Shown: positions 1 to 9,523, counted from the first letter of the stretch. The stretch: 64,000 nt of DNA from JAWOJB01 sp046484325 (GCA_046484325.1 JAWOJB010000054.1:7494-71493); one strand, 5' to 3'. Made by a program: numbers and translations. The notes: generated by a model not told the origin, from the letters alone.

Positions 1-87
1 ATGGTCGGACGGTACCGGGGGGAGCAGGCTCCCGGGCGCGGGGACGGGCGATTGCGCACAGGCGGGGGGATCCGCCACCATCGCCGG

Positions 88-1584
88 ATGGGTGGCACCA
101 GCCTCTGGATCCTCGGCGACCAGTTGAGCCGCGGCCACCCCGGACTCGAACAGGCCGACCGGGTGGTGATGGTGGAGTCGGCGGAGCGCGCACGGCGTCG
201 CCCCGTCCACCGCCGCAAGCTCACGCTGCTCCTCTCGGCGATGCGCCACCGGGCCGTCGAGATCGAGGCGTCGGGCCTCGAGGTCGACTATCGGATCGTC
301 GAGGCAACACTCGCCGGGCTCGAGGCCCACGTCGCCGCCCACCGGCCGGAGCGCATCCTCACGATGGACGCATCGGAGTGGGCCGGATCCCGGTTCCAGG
401 CATCGCTCGGCGAGCGGTTGGGGGTGCCGGTGGAGGTACTGCCGAACACCCAGATGCTGGCGGGGCGTTTCGACCCCTTCCCCGACATGGAGCCGTTGAA
501 GCCCTTGGTGATGGAGCGCTTCTACCGGAAGATGCGGGTCCACTTCGGCCTCCTCCTCGATCCGGCGGGCGAGCCGGAGGGAGGAGCCTGGAACTTCGAC
601 GCCGACAACCGTCGAGCCTATCCGAGGACGGGCCTCCGGCCGCCACCGGTCCCCTCGCACCCACCCGATGCGACGACCCGCGAGGTCATGACCGAGGTTG
701 CGTCGATGCCCGGCATCGGCTCGGTCGATGGTTTCGACCTGGCCGTCACCAGGGAGCAGGCGTTGGAAGCCCTCGATGACTTCCTCACCCACCGACTGGA
801 GTGGTTCGGGCCCTACGAGGACGCCATGAGCGCCCAGCACGACGTGCTGTACCACTCTGTGCTGTCCCCCTATCTCAACGTCGGCCTGCTCGACCCGCTC
901 GAGGCCTGCCAGGCTGCCGAGGCCGCCTACACGGAGGGCCGGGCGCCGATCAACAGTGTCGAGGGCTTCGTGCGCCAGATCGCCGGGTGGCGCGAGTTCG
1001 TGTACTGGAACTACCGGCGGCTCATGCCGGACCTCGCGAGGATGAACGACTGGGGCCACCACCTCCCGCTTCCGGCGTTCTTCTGGACCGGCGACACCGA
1101 CCTGCGCTGTCTGTCGACGGTGATCCGGCGGGTCCTCGACACCGGCTACTCGCATCACATCGAGCGGCTCATGGTGCTCTGCAACTTCGCCATGCTCGCC
1201 GGCATCGACCCCCGGGAGGTGAACGAGTGGTTCCTCTCCTGCTACGTCGATGCCTACGAGTGGGTCGTGACCCCCAACGTGGTGGGCATGGGCCTCAACG
1301 CCGACGGGGGGATCGTCGCCACCAAGCCCTACGTGGCGTCGGCCCGCTACATCGACCGGATGTCCGACTTCTGCTCCGAATGCCGCTACGACCCGGCGAG
1401 GCGGACCGGCGACGACGCATGCCCGTTCAATGCCCTGTACTGGGACTTCCTCATTCGGAACGAGGAGCGGCTACGTGCCAACCCCCGGCTCGGTCCGGCC
1501 GTGCTCGGGCTGCGCCACCTCGACGAGGACGAGCGGATGCGGGTGGCCGAGGTGGCATCCGAGTTCCGGGTGTCGTTGGGATGA
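88..1584 (+). CDS. FeS-type (6-4) photolyase / cryptochrome-related protein
   Basis: Light-dependent DNA repair flavoprotein of the deoxyribodipyrimidine photolyase-related (FeS-BCP, PhrB-like) branch, 498 residues. The N-terminal domain opens with WILGDQLSRGHP, typical of this branch. The C-terminal half is the FAD-binding helical domain, with GFVRQIAGWREFVYWNY and TGYSHHIERLMVLCNF. Four cysteines fit the 4Fe-4S ligands of PhrB: one in MVLCNF and three in FCSECRYDP and DDACPFN. The frame is open upstream to base 1, but family similarity starts at the ATG chosen here; upstream residues are low-complexity Gly/Arg. By family the substrate is (6-4) photoproducts. No antenna-pigment genes lie nearby. 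Confidence 0.9.
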   Translation: MGGTSLWILGDQLSRGHPGLEQADRVVMVESAERARRRPVHRRKLTLLLSAMRHRAVEIEASGLEVDYRIVEATLAGLEAHVAAHRPERILTMDASEWAGSRFQASLGERLGVPVEVLPNTQMLAGRFDPFPDMEPLKPLVMERFYRKMRVHFGLLLDPAGEPEGGAWNFDADNRRAYPRTGLRPPPVPSHPPDATTREVMTEVASMPGIGSVDGFDLAVTREQALEALDDFLTHRLEWFGPYEDAMSAQHDVLYHSVLSPYLNVGLLDPLEACQAAEAAYTEGRAPINSVEGFVRQIAGWREFVYWNYRRLMPDLARMNDWGHHLPLPAFFWTGDTDLRCLSTVIRRVLDTGYSHHIERLMVLCNFAMLAGIDPREVNEWFLSCYVDAYEWVVTPNVVGMGLNADGGIVATKPYVASARYIDRMSDFCSECRYDPARRTGDDACPFNALYWDFLIRNEERLRANPRLGPAVLGLRHLDEDERMRVAEVASEFRVSLG

Positions 1585-1593
1585 GCAGCCGGA

Positions 1594-3399
1594 TCAGGCT
1601 TCGAGCAACGCAGGTTCGATCTCGAACAGGGGAGCCGCCCCGGCCGTGATCGACGGGACCAGTCCGAAGGCCGACGGTAGGAGTTGCTCGCCGTAGAACC
1701 GGCAGGTCGCCACCTTGGCCTGCAGCCAGGCGGCGTCGCCGGATCCCGACTCGAGCAACCGGAGTGCGGCCAGCGCGGACCTCGCCATCAGCCAGCCACC
1801 GGTGACGTTGCCGAAGAGCCTCAGGTAGGGGGTCGCCCCGGCCAGGGCGTCGTCGTACTCACCCGCGGCGATCCTGGCCCCGAGCCAGGCGGAGGCATCC
1901 GACAGGGCCGACACCCCCTCGCGCAGGTGGGTGCGGAAGGTGTCGAGCTCATCGATGCCCTCCATGGCGGCCGCGGTCCCCCCGATCTCGGACAGGAACT
2001 CGGCCAGGACCGCCCCGTCCCGCAGCGGCAGCTTGCGGAGCACCAGATCGATCGCCTGGATCCCGTTGGTCCCCTCGTAGATCGGAGCGATCCGAGCGTC
2101 CCGGTAGTGCTGGGCGACACCCGTCTCCTCCACGTACCCCATGCCCCCGTGCACCTGGATCCCCAGCGAGGTGAGCTCGACGCCCAGGTCGGTGCACCAG
2201 GCCTTGGTGATCGGGGTGAGCAGGGCCACCCTCTCGCCGGCCCGCCGCCGCAGATCCTCGTCGTCGGCGTGATGCTCGTGATCGACCCCGGCTGCGGCGG
2301 TGTAGAGCAGGCAGCGCATCGCCTCGTTGTAGGCCCGCATCGTCATCAGCATGCGGCGTACGTCGGGGTGGTCGATGATCGGTGAGCTCTCGGTCGGGTC
2401 GGCTCCGATCGCCCGGCCCTGCCTCCGCTCGACGGCGTAGGCGAGGGACGCCTGGTAGGCCCGTTCTCCCATGGCCAGGCCCTCGATCCCCACCCCGATC
2501 CGGGCGCTGTTCATCATCGTGAACATGTACCGCATACCCTGCTGCTCGTCCCCGAGCAGGTACCCGATCGCGCCCTTTCCCTCGTCGCCGAAGGCGACGA
2601 CGCAGGTGGGGGAGGCGTGGATGCCGAGCTTGTGCTCGAGCGACACCACCTTCACATCGTTGCGCTCGTCGGGGTTCCCGTCGGCGTCGAGCAGGTACTT
2701 GGGGACGATGAACATCGAGATCCCCTTCGTACCCGGGGCGGCATCGGGGGTCTTGGCCAGCACGAGGTGGAGCACGTTGTCGGTGAGGTCGTGGTCGCCC
2801 CAGGTGATGAAGATCTTCTGCCCGGTGATCCGGTAGCTGCCGTCGGCCTGGCGCACGGCCCGGGAGGACAGGGCGCCGACGTCGGAGCCGGCGTGTGGCT
2901 CGGTGAGGCACATCGTGCCGCTCCACTCGCCCGACACGAGCTTCTCGAGGTAGGTGGCCCGCTGCTCCTCGGAGCCATGCTGGAGCAGGGCTTCGATCGC
3001 CGCCTGGGTGAGCATCGGGGCGAGAGCGAAGGCCATGTTGGCCGACTTGAACATCTCCTGGAGCACGATGCCCACGGTGTAGGGGAGGCCGCCGCCGCCC
3101 CACGCCTCGGGCAGGTGGCCACCGCCCCATCCGGCGTCGACATACTTCCGGTAGGCGGCCGGGAACCCGTCAGGGGTCTTGACCGACCCGTCGGGCTGGA
3201 GTCGGGAACCGACGACGTCCCCTGCCCGGTTGAGGGGCGACATCACCTCCGAGAAGAACCGCGCCGCCTCGGCGAGCAGCCCGGAGACGGTGTCGGGATC
3301 GGCGTGCTGGAAGCCGTCGAGCTTGGCGACCTCGGCGAGGCCGGCCACCTGGTTGAGGGCGAAGTCGATGTCCTTGAGGGGGGCGACGTACTCCGGCAT
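1594..3399 (-). CDS. Acyl-CoA dehydrogenase, long FadE5-like type
   Basis: FAD-dependent acyl-CoA dehydrogenase of fatty-acid beta-oxidation, 601 residues, about 200 longer than the classic 380-400-residue enzymes. The start PEYVAPLKDIDFALNQ is the N-terminal extension of this long subfamily. The core has MCLTEPHAGSDVG and, near residue 430, QVHGGMGYVEETGVAQHYRD, the usual C-terminal catalytic-domain segments, followed by a C-terminal extension. An ATG with a GAGGAG ribosome site just upstream fixes the start; the open frame extends 37 codons further but is Arg/Ser-rich. It is divergent from a TetR regulator gene, which is the obvious candidate to control it. Substrate chain length is not readable. 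Confidence 0.93.
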   Translation of the reverse strand: MPEYVAPLKDIDFALNQVAGLAEVAKLDGFQHADPDTVSGLLAEAARFFSEVMSPLNRAGDVVGSRLQPDGSVKTPDGFPAAYRKYVDAGWGGGHLPEAWGGGGLPYTVGIVLQEMFKSANMAFALAPMLTQAAIEALLQHGSEEQRATYLEKLVSGEWSGTMCLTEPHAGSDVGALSSRAVRQADGSYRITGQKIFITWGDHDLTDNVLHLVLAKTPDAAPGTKGISMFIVPKYLLDADGNPDERNDVKVVSLEHKLGIHASPTCVVAFGDEGKGAIGYLLGDEQQGMRYMFTMMNSARIGVGIEGLAMGERAYQASLAYAVERRQGRAIGADPTESSPIIDHPDVRRMLMTMRAYNEAMRCLLYTAAAGVDHEHHADDEDLRRRAGERVALLTPITKAWCTDLGVELTSLGIQVHGGMGYVEETGVAQHYRDARIAPIYEGTNGIQAIDLVLRKLPLRDGAVLAEFLSEIGGTAAAMEGIDELDTFRTHLREGVSALSDASAWLGARIAAGEYDDALAGATPYLRLFGNVTGGWLMARSALAALRLLESGSGDAAWLQAKVATCRFYGEQLLPSAFGLVPSITAGAAPLFEIEPALLEA

Positions 3400-3527
3400 G
3401 GCACTCCTCGCGGCGGATCGGCGTTGACGGAACGATACCGACCGGGAGCGATCACCGGACAGTGGTCGGACGTCACTTCCATCCGCCGAAGTGGGCTCGG
3501 GACATGGCATGCGGAGAGATGAGGCGG

Positions 3528-3533
3528 TACCCT
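3528..3533 (+). promoter_or_regulatory. Leaderless -10 element of the TetR gene
   Basis: TACCCT lies 6 nt before the ATG at 3540 and there is no Shine-Dalgarno sequence. The divergent acyl-CoA dehydrogenase gene, in contrast, has a normal ribosome site. Confidence 0.55.
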
Positions 3534-3539
3534 TCTCCC

Positions 3540-4151
3540 ATGCCCCGCATCAAGGCCGAGAGCATCGAGGCCCATAAGGACCTGGTGCGCCGCGAGCTGC
3601 TGGATGCGGCCCACGCCTTCCTCTGTGAGACCCGATCCGCCGACGTGAACCTGGCAGAGGTGGCGGCTCGGGCCGGGATCGGCCGTACGACCTTCTACGA
3701 GTATTTCCGGGACCGTGACGATCTGGTGGCGTCGCTGGTCGAGGAGATCCTGCCGGGGGTGGTCGATCGCCTGATCGCCTCGGTCCCCCCCGAGGGACGG
3801 TACGCCGAGAGGCTGCGGGCCATGGCCGTCGCCACCGTCGAATACCTCGCCGCCGACGAGGTGCTGGGGCTCATCCTCCACAGGGAGCTCCCCCGGCTGG
3901 GCCAGTCGGCCCAGGATCGGATCGCCCTCGCCCACGCCGATCTCACCCAGGAGATGGCAGCTCTCTACCGGAAGGGCGTCGAGGCGGGCGAGTTCGTGTC
4001 GCTCCCGCCCGCCCTGGCCGGTCGCTTCATCCACGAGGTCACCATGGCCGGCGGCAAGGCCGTGATCGCCTCGGCCGGGTCGCACGAGGCCGTGCGCGAC
4101 GTCGCCGGCGTCACCGCCGACTTCCTGGTCCGCGGGCTCCGGTCCGCCTAG
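3540..4151 (+). CDS. TetR family transcriptional regulator
   Basis: 203-residue one-component repressor. The N-terminal helix-turn-helix is clear: VNLAEVAARAGIGRTTFYEYF, residues about 35-55, followed by RDRDDLVASLVEEI. The rest is a helical ligand-binding domain without recognisable ligand specificity. The ATG was chosen because it follows a TANNNT box by 6 nt and matches the usual short N-terminus; an in-frame upstream extension of 26 codons is unlikely. Divergent orientation to the acyl-CoA dehydrogenase, with 140 bp between starts, suggests regulation of that gene and of itself by an acyl-CoA-like ligand; this is inferred from position only. Confidence 0.9.
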   Translation: MPRIKAESIEAHKDLVRRELLDAAHAFLCETRSADVNLAEVAARAGIGRTTFYEYFRDRDDLVASLVEEILPGVVDRLIASVPPEGRYAERLRAMAVATVEYLAADEVLGLILHRELPRLGQSAQDRIALAHADLTQEMAALYRKGVEAGEFVSLPPALAGRFIHEVTMAGGKAVIASAGSHEAVRDVAGVTADFLVRGLRSA

Positions 4152-4163
4152 CCCGAATCGGGC
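4151..4163 (+). terminator. Short hairpin after the TetR gene
   Basis: GCCCG and CGGGC arms (5-6 bp, 1-3 nt loop) overlap the end of the TetR stop codon and are followed by a mildly T-containing GTCTGTT. Weak, but the only terminator-like structure between tetR and ppk. Confidence 0.3.
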
Positions 4164-4188
4164 GTCTGTTATCCCCGTTCCCCCCCGG

Positions 4189-4194
4189 TAATCT
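4189..4194 (+). promoter_or_regulatory. -10 element upstream of ppk
   Basis: TAATCT ends 11 nt before the ATG at 4206, so the transcript would have a leader of only about 5 nt. No ribosome site is seen. Confidence 0.45.
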
Positions 4195-4205
4195 GACGAG
4201 CCCAC

Positions 4206-6311
4206 ATGGAGCCGATGCAGGACACCGTCGAGTTCGATATCGGCGCGCCGCCGGATGGGGACCCCGTCCGCCCGCTGGTGCTCAACCGCGAGCTGTCCTG
4301 GCTCGACTTCAACAGCCGGGTGCTGGCCCTCGCCGAGGATCCCGATCTGCCGATGCTCGAGCGGGCCCGGTTCCTGGCGATCTGGGGGTCGAACCTCGAC
4401 GAGTTCTTCATGGTGAGGGTGGCCGGGCTCAAGGAGCAGGTGGCCCACGGGGTTCGCGGCATGACCCCCGACGGGCGCACCGCGGTCGAGACGCTCGAGG
4501 GCATCCGCGACGAGGTGAGGTCGCAGGCAGATCGAGCCACCCGGGTGTTCCTCGACGATCTCGCCCCCGGCCTGGCCGCGGCGGGGGTGGCCTTCTCCGA
4601 GTACGCCAGCCTCGACGAGGGTGACCGGGCGTACATGGACCAGCAGTTCCGTGAGCTGGTCTTCCCGGTGCTCACCCCCCTCGCCGTCGACCCCGCCCAC
4701 CCCTTCCCCTACATCTCCAACCTCTCCCTCAACCTGGCGGTCACCGTCCGCGACCCGGTGACCGAGGTCATCCGCTTCGCCCGGGTCAAGGTGCCGCCCA
4801 GCCTCCCCAGGTTCGTGGTGATGCCGGACGGTGAGCGGTTCGTGTCGGTCGAGCAGGTGATCGCCTTCCACATGGAGGAGCTCTTTCCCGGCATGGAGAT
4901 CCTCGGCCACGACGCCTTCCGGGTCACCCGCAACGCCGACCTCGAGATCGAGGAGGACCAGGCCGAGGATCTGCTCGCCGCCATCGAAACCGAGCTGTCA
5001 CGGCGCAGATTCGGGCGGGCGGTGCGACTCGAGCTCTCCCCGGAGATGGCGCCGAGGGTCAGGGACCTGTTGGTGAGCGAGTTGGGCGTCACCGAGGACG
5101 ACGTGTACGTGAACGAGGGGCCGCTCGGCATCGCCGGGCTCGCCGGATTGGCCGACCTCGACCGTTCCGACCTGCTGTGGGAGCCGTGGAGCTGGGTCAC
5201 CCAGCCCCGGCTGGCACCGTCGATCGGCGAGCGGCCCGACATCTTCCGCGTGATCCGGGACGGCGACATCCTCGTCCACCACCCATACGACTCGTTCGCC
5301 ACCTCGGTGGCCGAATTCATCGCCCAGGCGGCTCGCGATCCGCACGTGCTGGCGATCAAGCAGACGCTGTACCGCACGTCGAAGGACAGCGTGATCATGT
5401 CGTCGCTGATGGAGGCGGCGAGCCTCGGCAAGCAGGTGGTGGCGCTGGTCGAGTTGAAGGCGCGGTTCGACGAGGAGCGCAACATCGAGTGGTCCCAGCG
5501 CCTGGAGGACGCCGGGGTGCACGTGGTGTACGGCGTGGTCGGGCTGAAGACCCACACGAAGATCGCCCTGGTCGTGCGACTCGAGGACGGCATCATCGCG
5601 CGATACGCCCATGTGGGGACCGGCAACTACAACGACTCGACGGCCCGCATCTACGAGGACCTGGGCGTCTTCACGGCAGACCCGGACATCGGGGCCGATC
5701 TCAGCGATCTCTTCAACTACCTCACCGGGTACAGCCACCAGCGATCGTTCAGGAAGCTACTCGTGTCCCCGGCCGGAACCCGGCCTGCCCTCCTCCGGAT
5801 GATCCGGGAGCAGGCGGCCCAATCCGGCGGCCGGATCTTCATGAAGATGAACTCGCTCGTCGACCGAGAGATGATCGAGACGCTGTACGAGGCGTCACAG
5901 GCGGGCGCCCAGGTCGACCTCTTCGTCCGCGGCATCTGCTGCCTGGTCCCGGGTGTCCCCGGGATGTCCGAGAACATCCGGGTCCGCTCAATCGTAGGCC
6001 GCTATCTCGAGCACTCCCGGGTCTACCGCTTCGGACCGCGCGGCGGCGAGCGGAGCTACTTCATCGGCTCGGCCGACCTCATGCCCCGCAACCTCGACCG
6101 TCGGGTCGAGGCGCTCGCCCCGGTGGAGGACCCGGCGCTCCAGTTCCGCATCGACGAGATCGCCGACGTGGTGCTCGCCGACGACGTGCGCAGCTGGGAG
6201 CTGGGGCCCGACGGCGAGTGGCGCAGGATCCCGACCGAGCGGGGGATCGAGGCCCACCTCACCCTGCGCGGTTTGGCCGAGGCCAGGGCTCAGGCCCGCA
6301 CCGAGGCCTGA
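4206..6311 (+). CDS. ppk1: Polyphosphate kinase
   Basis: Reversible synthesis of inorganic polyphosphate from ATP; 701 residues, full length for PPK1. The N-terminal domain has LNRELSWLDFNSRVLALAED and FLAIWGSNLDEFFMVRVAGL. The catalytic phospholipase-D-like half has VVYGVVGLKTHTKIALVVR, with the phosphorylated histidine in KTHTK, then YAHVGTGNYNDSTARIYEDLG and the second histidine region ending GSADLMPRNLDRRVE. It lies directly upstream of the phosphate uptake cluster but has its own promoter-like box and is separated from pstS by 252 bp. A CHAD-domain protein, a family associated with polyphosphate granules, is encoded at 59 kb. Confidence 0.97.
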   Translation: MEPMQDTVEFDIGAPPDGDPVRPLVLNRELSWLDFNSRVLALAEDPDLPMLERARFLAIWGSNLDEFFMVRVAGLKEQVAHGVRGMTPDGRTAVETLEGIRDEVRSQADRATRVFLDDLAPGLAAAGVAFSEYASLDEGDRAYMDQQFRELVFPVLTPLAVDPAHPFPYISNLSLNLAVTVRDPVTEVIRFARVKVPPSLPRFVVMPDGERFVSVEQVIAFHMEELFPGMEILGHDAFRVTRNADLEIEEDQAEDLLAAIETELSRRRFGRAVRLELSPEMAPRVRDLLVSELGVTEDDVYVNEGPLGIAGLAGLADLDRSDLLWEPWSWVTQPRLAPSIGERPDIFRVIRDGDILVHHPYDSFATSVAEFIAQAARDPHVLAIKQTLYRTSKDSVIMSSLMEAASLGKQVVALVELKARFDEERNIEWSQRLEDAGVHVVYGVVGLKTHTKIALVVRLEDGIIARYAHVGTGNYNDSTARIYEDLGVFTADPDIGADLSDLFNYLTGYSHQRSFRKLLVSPAGTRPALLRMIREQAAQSGGRIFMKMNSLVDREMIETLYEASQAGAQVDLFVRGICCLVPGVPGMSENIRVRSIVGRYLEHSRVYRFGPRGGERSYFIGSADLMPRNLDRRVEALAPVEDPALQFRIDEIADVVLADDVRSWELGPDGEWRRIPTERGIEAHLTLRGLAEARAQARTEA

Positions 6312-6321
6312 GGGCCTTCGG

Positions 6322-6405
6322 GCGCTTTGCGCATTGCGAGGTGCGCGATGCGCCGGCAATCAACGATCATCCGCCAGCGCACAGCGCACAGCGCACAGCG
6401 CACAG
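6322..6405. repeat. Degenerate heptamer tandem array A
   Basis: About twelve 7-bp units between ppk and the pstS promoter. Units in order include GCGCTTT, GCGCATT, GCGAGGT, GCGCGAT, GCGCCGG, then a less regular stretch, then four near-perfect CGCACAG copies at 6378-6405. No reading frame crosses it. One of five such arrays in the window. Confidence 0.85.
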
Positions 6406-6429
6406 CGGGCCATCAGGCTCCCTCTCAAC

Positions 6430-6509
6430 GTTCACCCTCCGTTCACTCGTCGAGGCCGAGCGAGTTCACCTTGCGGCCGTAGCTTCCTCATCGCGGGTAG
6501 GGATTCACC
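6430..6509 (+). promoter_or_regulatory. PHO box repeats and promoter of the pst operon
   Basis: GTTCACC at 6430 and GTTCACT at 6441 are exactly 11 bp apart, the direct-repeat spacing of actinobacterial PhoP boxes. Further half-sites are GTTCACC at 6464 and ATTCACC at 6503. TAGCTT at 6480-6485 is a candidate -10. A PhoP/RegX3-like regulator encoded about 4.7 kb downstream is the natural ligand. Confidence 0.7.
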
Positions 6510-6563
6510 CTGCCGCCGCGCCGCACCAGAAGGGGCGCGTCCCTCGAGTCGAGGAGAAATCAC

Positions 6564-7583
6564 ATGACACTCAGGAGCAGATGGGCGGCGCTCGCGGCCG
6601 TCTTCGCTCTCGTCCTCGCCGCCTGTGGCGGTGGTGACGCCGCCGACGACGGAGGCGACACCACGACGACTACGGCAAGCGGAGGCGGTGAGCAGACCAC
6701 GACGACCGCGGCCAGCGCGGGCCTGAGCGGTGACGTCCGGATGGACGGCTCGAGCACGGTTGGCCCGCTGTCCGAGGTGGCAGCCGAGCTGTACATGCAG
6801 AAGGAGCCCGACGTCCGGGTGACGGTCGCCATCTCCGGCACCGGGGGCGGCTTCCAGAAGTTCTGCATCGGCGAGACCGACGCCAACAACTCGTCGCGGC
6901 CGATCAAGGACTCCGAGATCGAGCAGTGCGCCGAGAGCGACATCCAGTACGACTTCATCCAGGTCGCCAACGACGCCCTCTCGGTCGTGATCAACCTCGA
7001 CAACCCCGTTGCATGTCTGACGGTGGAGCAGGTGAGCCAGATCTGGGACGACGGCTCGACGGTCAAGACGTGGGGTGACATCGACGGGTTGGACATCCCG
7101 GCCGATTTCGCCTCCACCCCCCTGACACCCTACGGCCCGGGATCGGACTCCGGCACCTTTGACTTCTTCACCGAGGAGATCAACGGCGAGACCGGCCGAA
7201 TCCGCATCGACTACATCGACATCGGCGAGGACGACCTGGCGGCGGTCAACGCCGTGCAGGGAGATGTCGGAGCGATGGGGTACATCCCGTTCTCCTACTT
7301 CCAGGAGTCGCTCGACAAGGTCAAGGCCGTGGCAATCGACGACGGCAATGGCTGCGTGGAGTCGACCCCCGAGAACGTGCTGAACGGGACCTACACCCCG
7401 CTGGGCCGGGGCCTGTTCGTGTACTTCAGCGACCTGGCCCTGAGTCGGTTCGAGGTGCTCGACTTCGCCGATTTCTACCTCGACAACGCCCAGGAGATCG
7501 CGGAGCTGGCAGAATTCGTCCCGATGACGGACGAGCAGTTGACCGAGCAGCGCGTGAAGCTCGACGCCCTGGCCGGACGGTGA
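6564..7583 (+). CDS. pstS: Phosphate ABC transporter, substrate-binding lipoprotein
   Basis: Extracytoplasmic phosphate-binding protein, 339 residues. The signal peptide ends in a lipobox (LAAC, Cys21), followed by an Asp/Thr-rich linker (about residues 25-50). The binding-domain motif DGSSTVGPLSE near residue 60 and the later GSDSGTFDFF are the phosphate-contacting loops of the PstS family. A GAGGAG ribosome site precedes the ATG. First gene of pstSCAB-phoU and directly behind PHO box repeats, so expression should rise on phosphate starvation. Thr-rich linkers like this one recur on other exported proteins in the window. Confidence 0.95.
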   Translation: MTLRSRWAALAAVFALVLAACGGGDAADDGGDTTTTTASGGGEQTTTTAASAGLSGDVRMDGSSTVGPLSEVAAELYMQKEPDVRVTVAISGTGGGFQKFCIGETDANNSSRPIKDSEIEQCAESDIQYDFIQVANDALSVVINLDNPVACLTVEQVSQIWDDGSTVKTWGDIDGLDIPADFASTPLTPYGPGSDSGTFDFFTEEINGETGRIRIDYIDIGEDDLAAVNAVQGDVGAMGYIPFSYFQESLDKVKAVAIDDGNGCVESTPENVLNGTYTPLGRGLFVYFSDLALSRFEVLDFADFYLDNAQEIAELAEFVPMTDEQLTEQRVKLDALAGR

Positions 7584-7593
7584 TCGGTCGATC

Positions 7594-8550
7594 ATGGTGA
7601 GCAAGGCTGTCGCGGCCTCCGGCACCGGCGCCCTCGGGCGCCGGTCGCTGGAGGCCTCCAGCTCCCGCTACGGGGAGAAGGTGATCCGCCTCCTCCTCGC
7701 GCTGTCGGCGGTCGTGTCGGTGGCCGTGACCACCCTCATCGTCATCTCGTTGGTCCGACCCACCATCGACTTTTTCCGCTTCGTGTCGTTCCGGGAATTC
7801 TTCGGAGGCACGGTCTGGGCCCCCGCCTTCGCCAACCCTTCCTTCGGGGTGTGGCCGATCGTGGTGGGCACGGCTTGGATCGTGTTGATCGCACTGAGCG
7901 TCTCCGTGCCCGTCGGCCTGCTCTCGGCGATCTACCTCTCGGAGTACGCCCCGGAGAACGTCCGTCGCAGCATCAAGCCCACGCTCGAGGTGCTCGAGGG
8001 GATCCCCACCGTGGCCACCGGCCTGTTCGGCTTCTGGCTGCTCCGGCCGCTGGCCGAGGAGCTCTTCCCGTTCCTTCCGTGGCGAGGTCCGTTCTCGACC
8101 ATCGTGGCGGGCGTCGCCGTGGGCCTGATCATCGTCCCGTTGGTCGCCTCGGTGTCAGACGACGCCCTCCGAGCGGTTCCCATGGCCCTGCGGGAGGGCG
8201 CCTACGCGCTCGGGGCCAACAAGTTCGAAGTCTCGCTCCGGGTCGTGTTCCCGGGGGCGATCTCCGGCATCGTGGCGGCCGTCGTCCTCGGTGGTTCGCG
8301 GGCGGTGGGGGAGACCATGGTCGTCCTGCTCGTGGCGGGGGCCGGTAATCCACTGCTGAGCTTCAACCCGGTCCAGGGCCTCCAGACGATGACGGCGTTC
8401 ATCGCCGGCAAGGCGACCGGGGACATCCCGACCGGGACCATCGTCTACGACACCATCTTCGCCGTGGGCACGCTCCTCTTCGTGTCGACGCTCGCGCTGA
8501 ACATGTTCGCCATCCGGTTCGTCCGGCGCTTCCGGGAGGAGTACGACTGA
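7594..8550 (+). CDS. pstC: Phosphate ABC transporter permease
   Basis: Inner-membrane permease subunit, 318 residues, about six membrane spans. The ABC permease loop reads ALREGAYALGANKFEVSLRVVFP, followed by SGIVAAVVLGGSRAVGETMVVLL, a segment typical of PstC. It starts 10 bp after pstS and its TGA overlaps the pstA ATG (ATGA), so the two permeases are translationally coupled. Confidence 0.94.
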   Translation: MVSKAVAASGTGALGRRSLEASSSRYGEKVIRLLLALSAVVSVAVTTLIVISLVRPTIDFFRFVSFREFFGGTVWAPAFANPSFGVWPIVVGTAWIVLIALSVSVPVGLLSAIYLSEYAPENVRRSIKPTLEVLEGIPTVATGLFGFWLLRPLAEELFPFLPWRGPFSTIVAGVAVGLIIVPLVASVSDDALRAVPMALREGAYALGANKFEVSLRVVFPGAISGIVAAVVLGGSRAVGETMVVLLVAGAGNPLLSFNPVQGLQTMTAFIAGKATGDIPTGTIVYDTIFAVGTLLFVSTLALNMFAIRFVRRFREEYD

Positions 8551-9488
8551 TGGCCGTCCGGGAACCGCGCACCGCCAGGGTCCGGATCGCCACGTCGGGA
8601 GCCAGGGCGGCAACCGAGGCCGCCCTCACGCGGGCATCCCATGGGGATCGTCTCATGGGACGTGTGTTCCTCGTCCTGATGCTCGCCGGCCTCGGGTTTG
8701 CGCTGCTCGGACTCGGGTCGCTCATTGTCTTCATGTTCTCCGAGGGAGGTGGGCGTCTGTCGTGGACCCTGTTGACGGCCGGCCCGTCGACGATCAGCCC
8801 GGAGACGGCCGGGTACCGCACGGCGATCCTCGGCACCCTCTACGTGATCACCGGGGTCATCCTGCTCATCGTCCCGCTGGGGGTGGGTGCCGCCGTCTAC
8901 CTCGAGGAGTTCGCCGACAGGGAGCGGTGGTGGAACCGCCTCATCGAGCTCAACATCCAGAACCTCGCCGGGGTCCCGTCGATCGTCTTCGGCATCCTCG
9001 GGCTGGCCTTCTTCGTCCGGGGTACCTTGAGCCTCGGATTCGTGGCGGCGGCCGGCTCGCTGACCGTGGCGCTGCTGGTGCTCCCCACGGTGATCCTGGC
9101 CGCTCGTGAAGCCATCCGGGCGGTACCGTCGTCGATCTCCGACGGAGCAATGGCGCTGGGAGCGACGAGGTGGCAGACCGTGAGGCGGCAGGTCCTGCCG
9201 GCAGCCCTGCCGGGCATCCTCACCGGGGTGATCCTCGCCGTGGCCCGAGCGATCGGAGAGGCCGCCCCGCTGCTGCTCGTCGGAGCCGTCACCTTCGTCA
9301 CCTTCAACCCAAGGCTCTTCGAAGGGGGGTACTCGACGCTCCCAGTCATGATCTACCAGTACGCCAACCGGCCTCAGGCCGCCTTCCGCGAGTTGGCTGC
9401 GGCAGGCGTGATCGTCATGCTGGTGCTCGTGCTGGCGATGAACGCCTTCGCGGTGTGGCTGCGAGATCACTTCGAGCGTCGCTGGTGA
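8550..9488 (+). CDS. pstA: Phosphate ABC transporter permease
   Basis: Second permease subunit, 312 residues, with a cytoplasmic N-terminal stretch of about 40 residues that is longer than usual. Family motifs are NLAGVPSIVFGILGLAFFVRG and, in the coupling loop, SDGAMALGATRWQTVRRQVLP, then GEAAPLLLVGAVTFV. Coupled to pstC through ATGA. The downstream pstB start is 36 nt beyond the stop. Confidence 0.94.
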   Translation: MAVREPRTARVRIATSGARAATEAALTRASHGDRLMGRVFLVLMLAGLGFALLGLGSLIVFMFSEGGGRLSWTLLTAGPSTISPETAGYRTAILGTLYVITGVILLIVPLGVGAAVYLEEFADRERWWNRLIELNIQNLAGVPSIVFGILGLAFFVRGTLSLGFVAAAGSLTVALLVLPTVILAAREAIRAVPSSISDGAMALGATRWQTVRRQVLPAALPGILTGVILAVARAIGEAAPLLLVGAVTFVTFNPRLFEGGYSTLPVMIYQYANRPQAAFRELAAAGVIVMLVLVLAMNAFAVWLRDHFERRW

Positions 9489-9523
9489 GCGGCCGTACGA
9501 CGACCGAGATGGGAGTGCCTGAC

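Noticed and set aside
3438..3469. TetR operator CCGACC/GGTCGG between the acyl-CoA dehydrogenase and tetR
   Set aside because: Arms are 6 bp and 20 nt apart, too far for a typical TetR site and expected by chance at this GC content.
6375..6407. CRISPR-like repeat
   Set aside because: Unit is 7 bp, contiguous, with no spacers and no cas genes; a simple heptamer tandem repeat.
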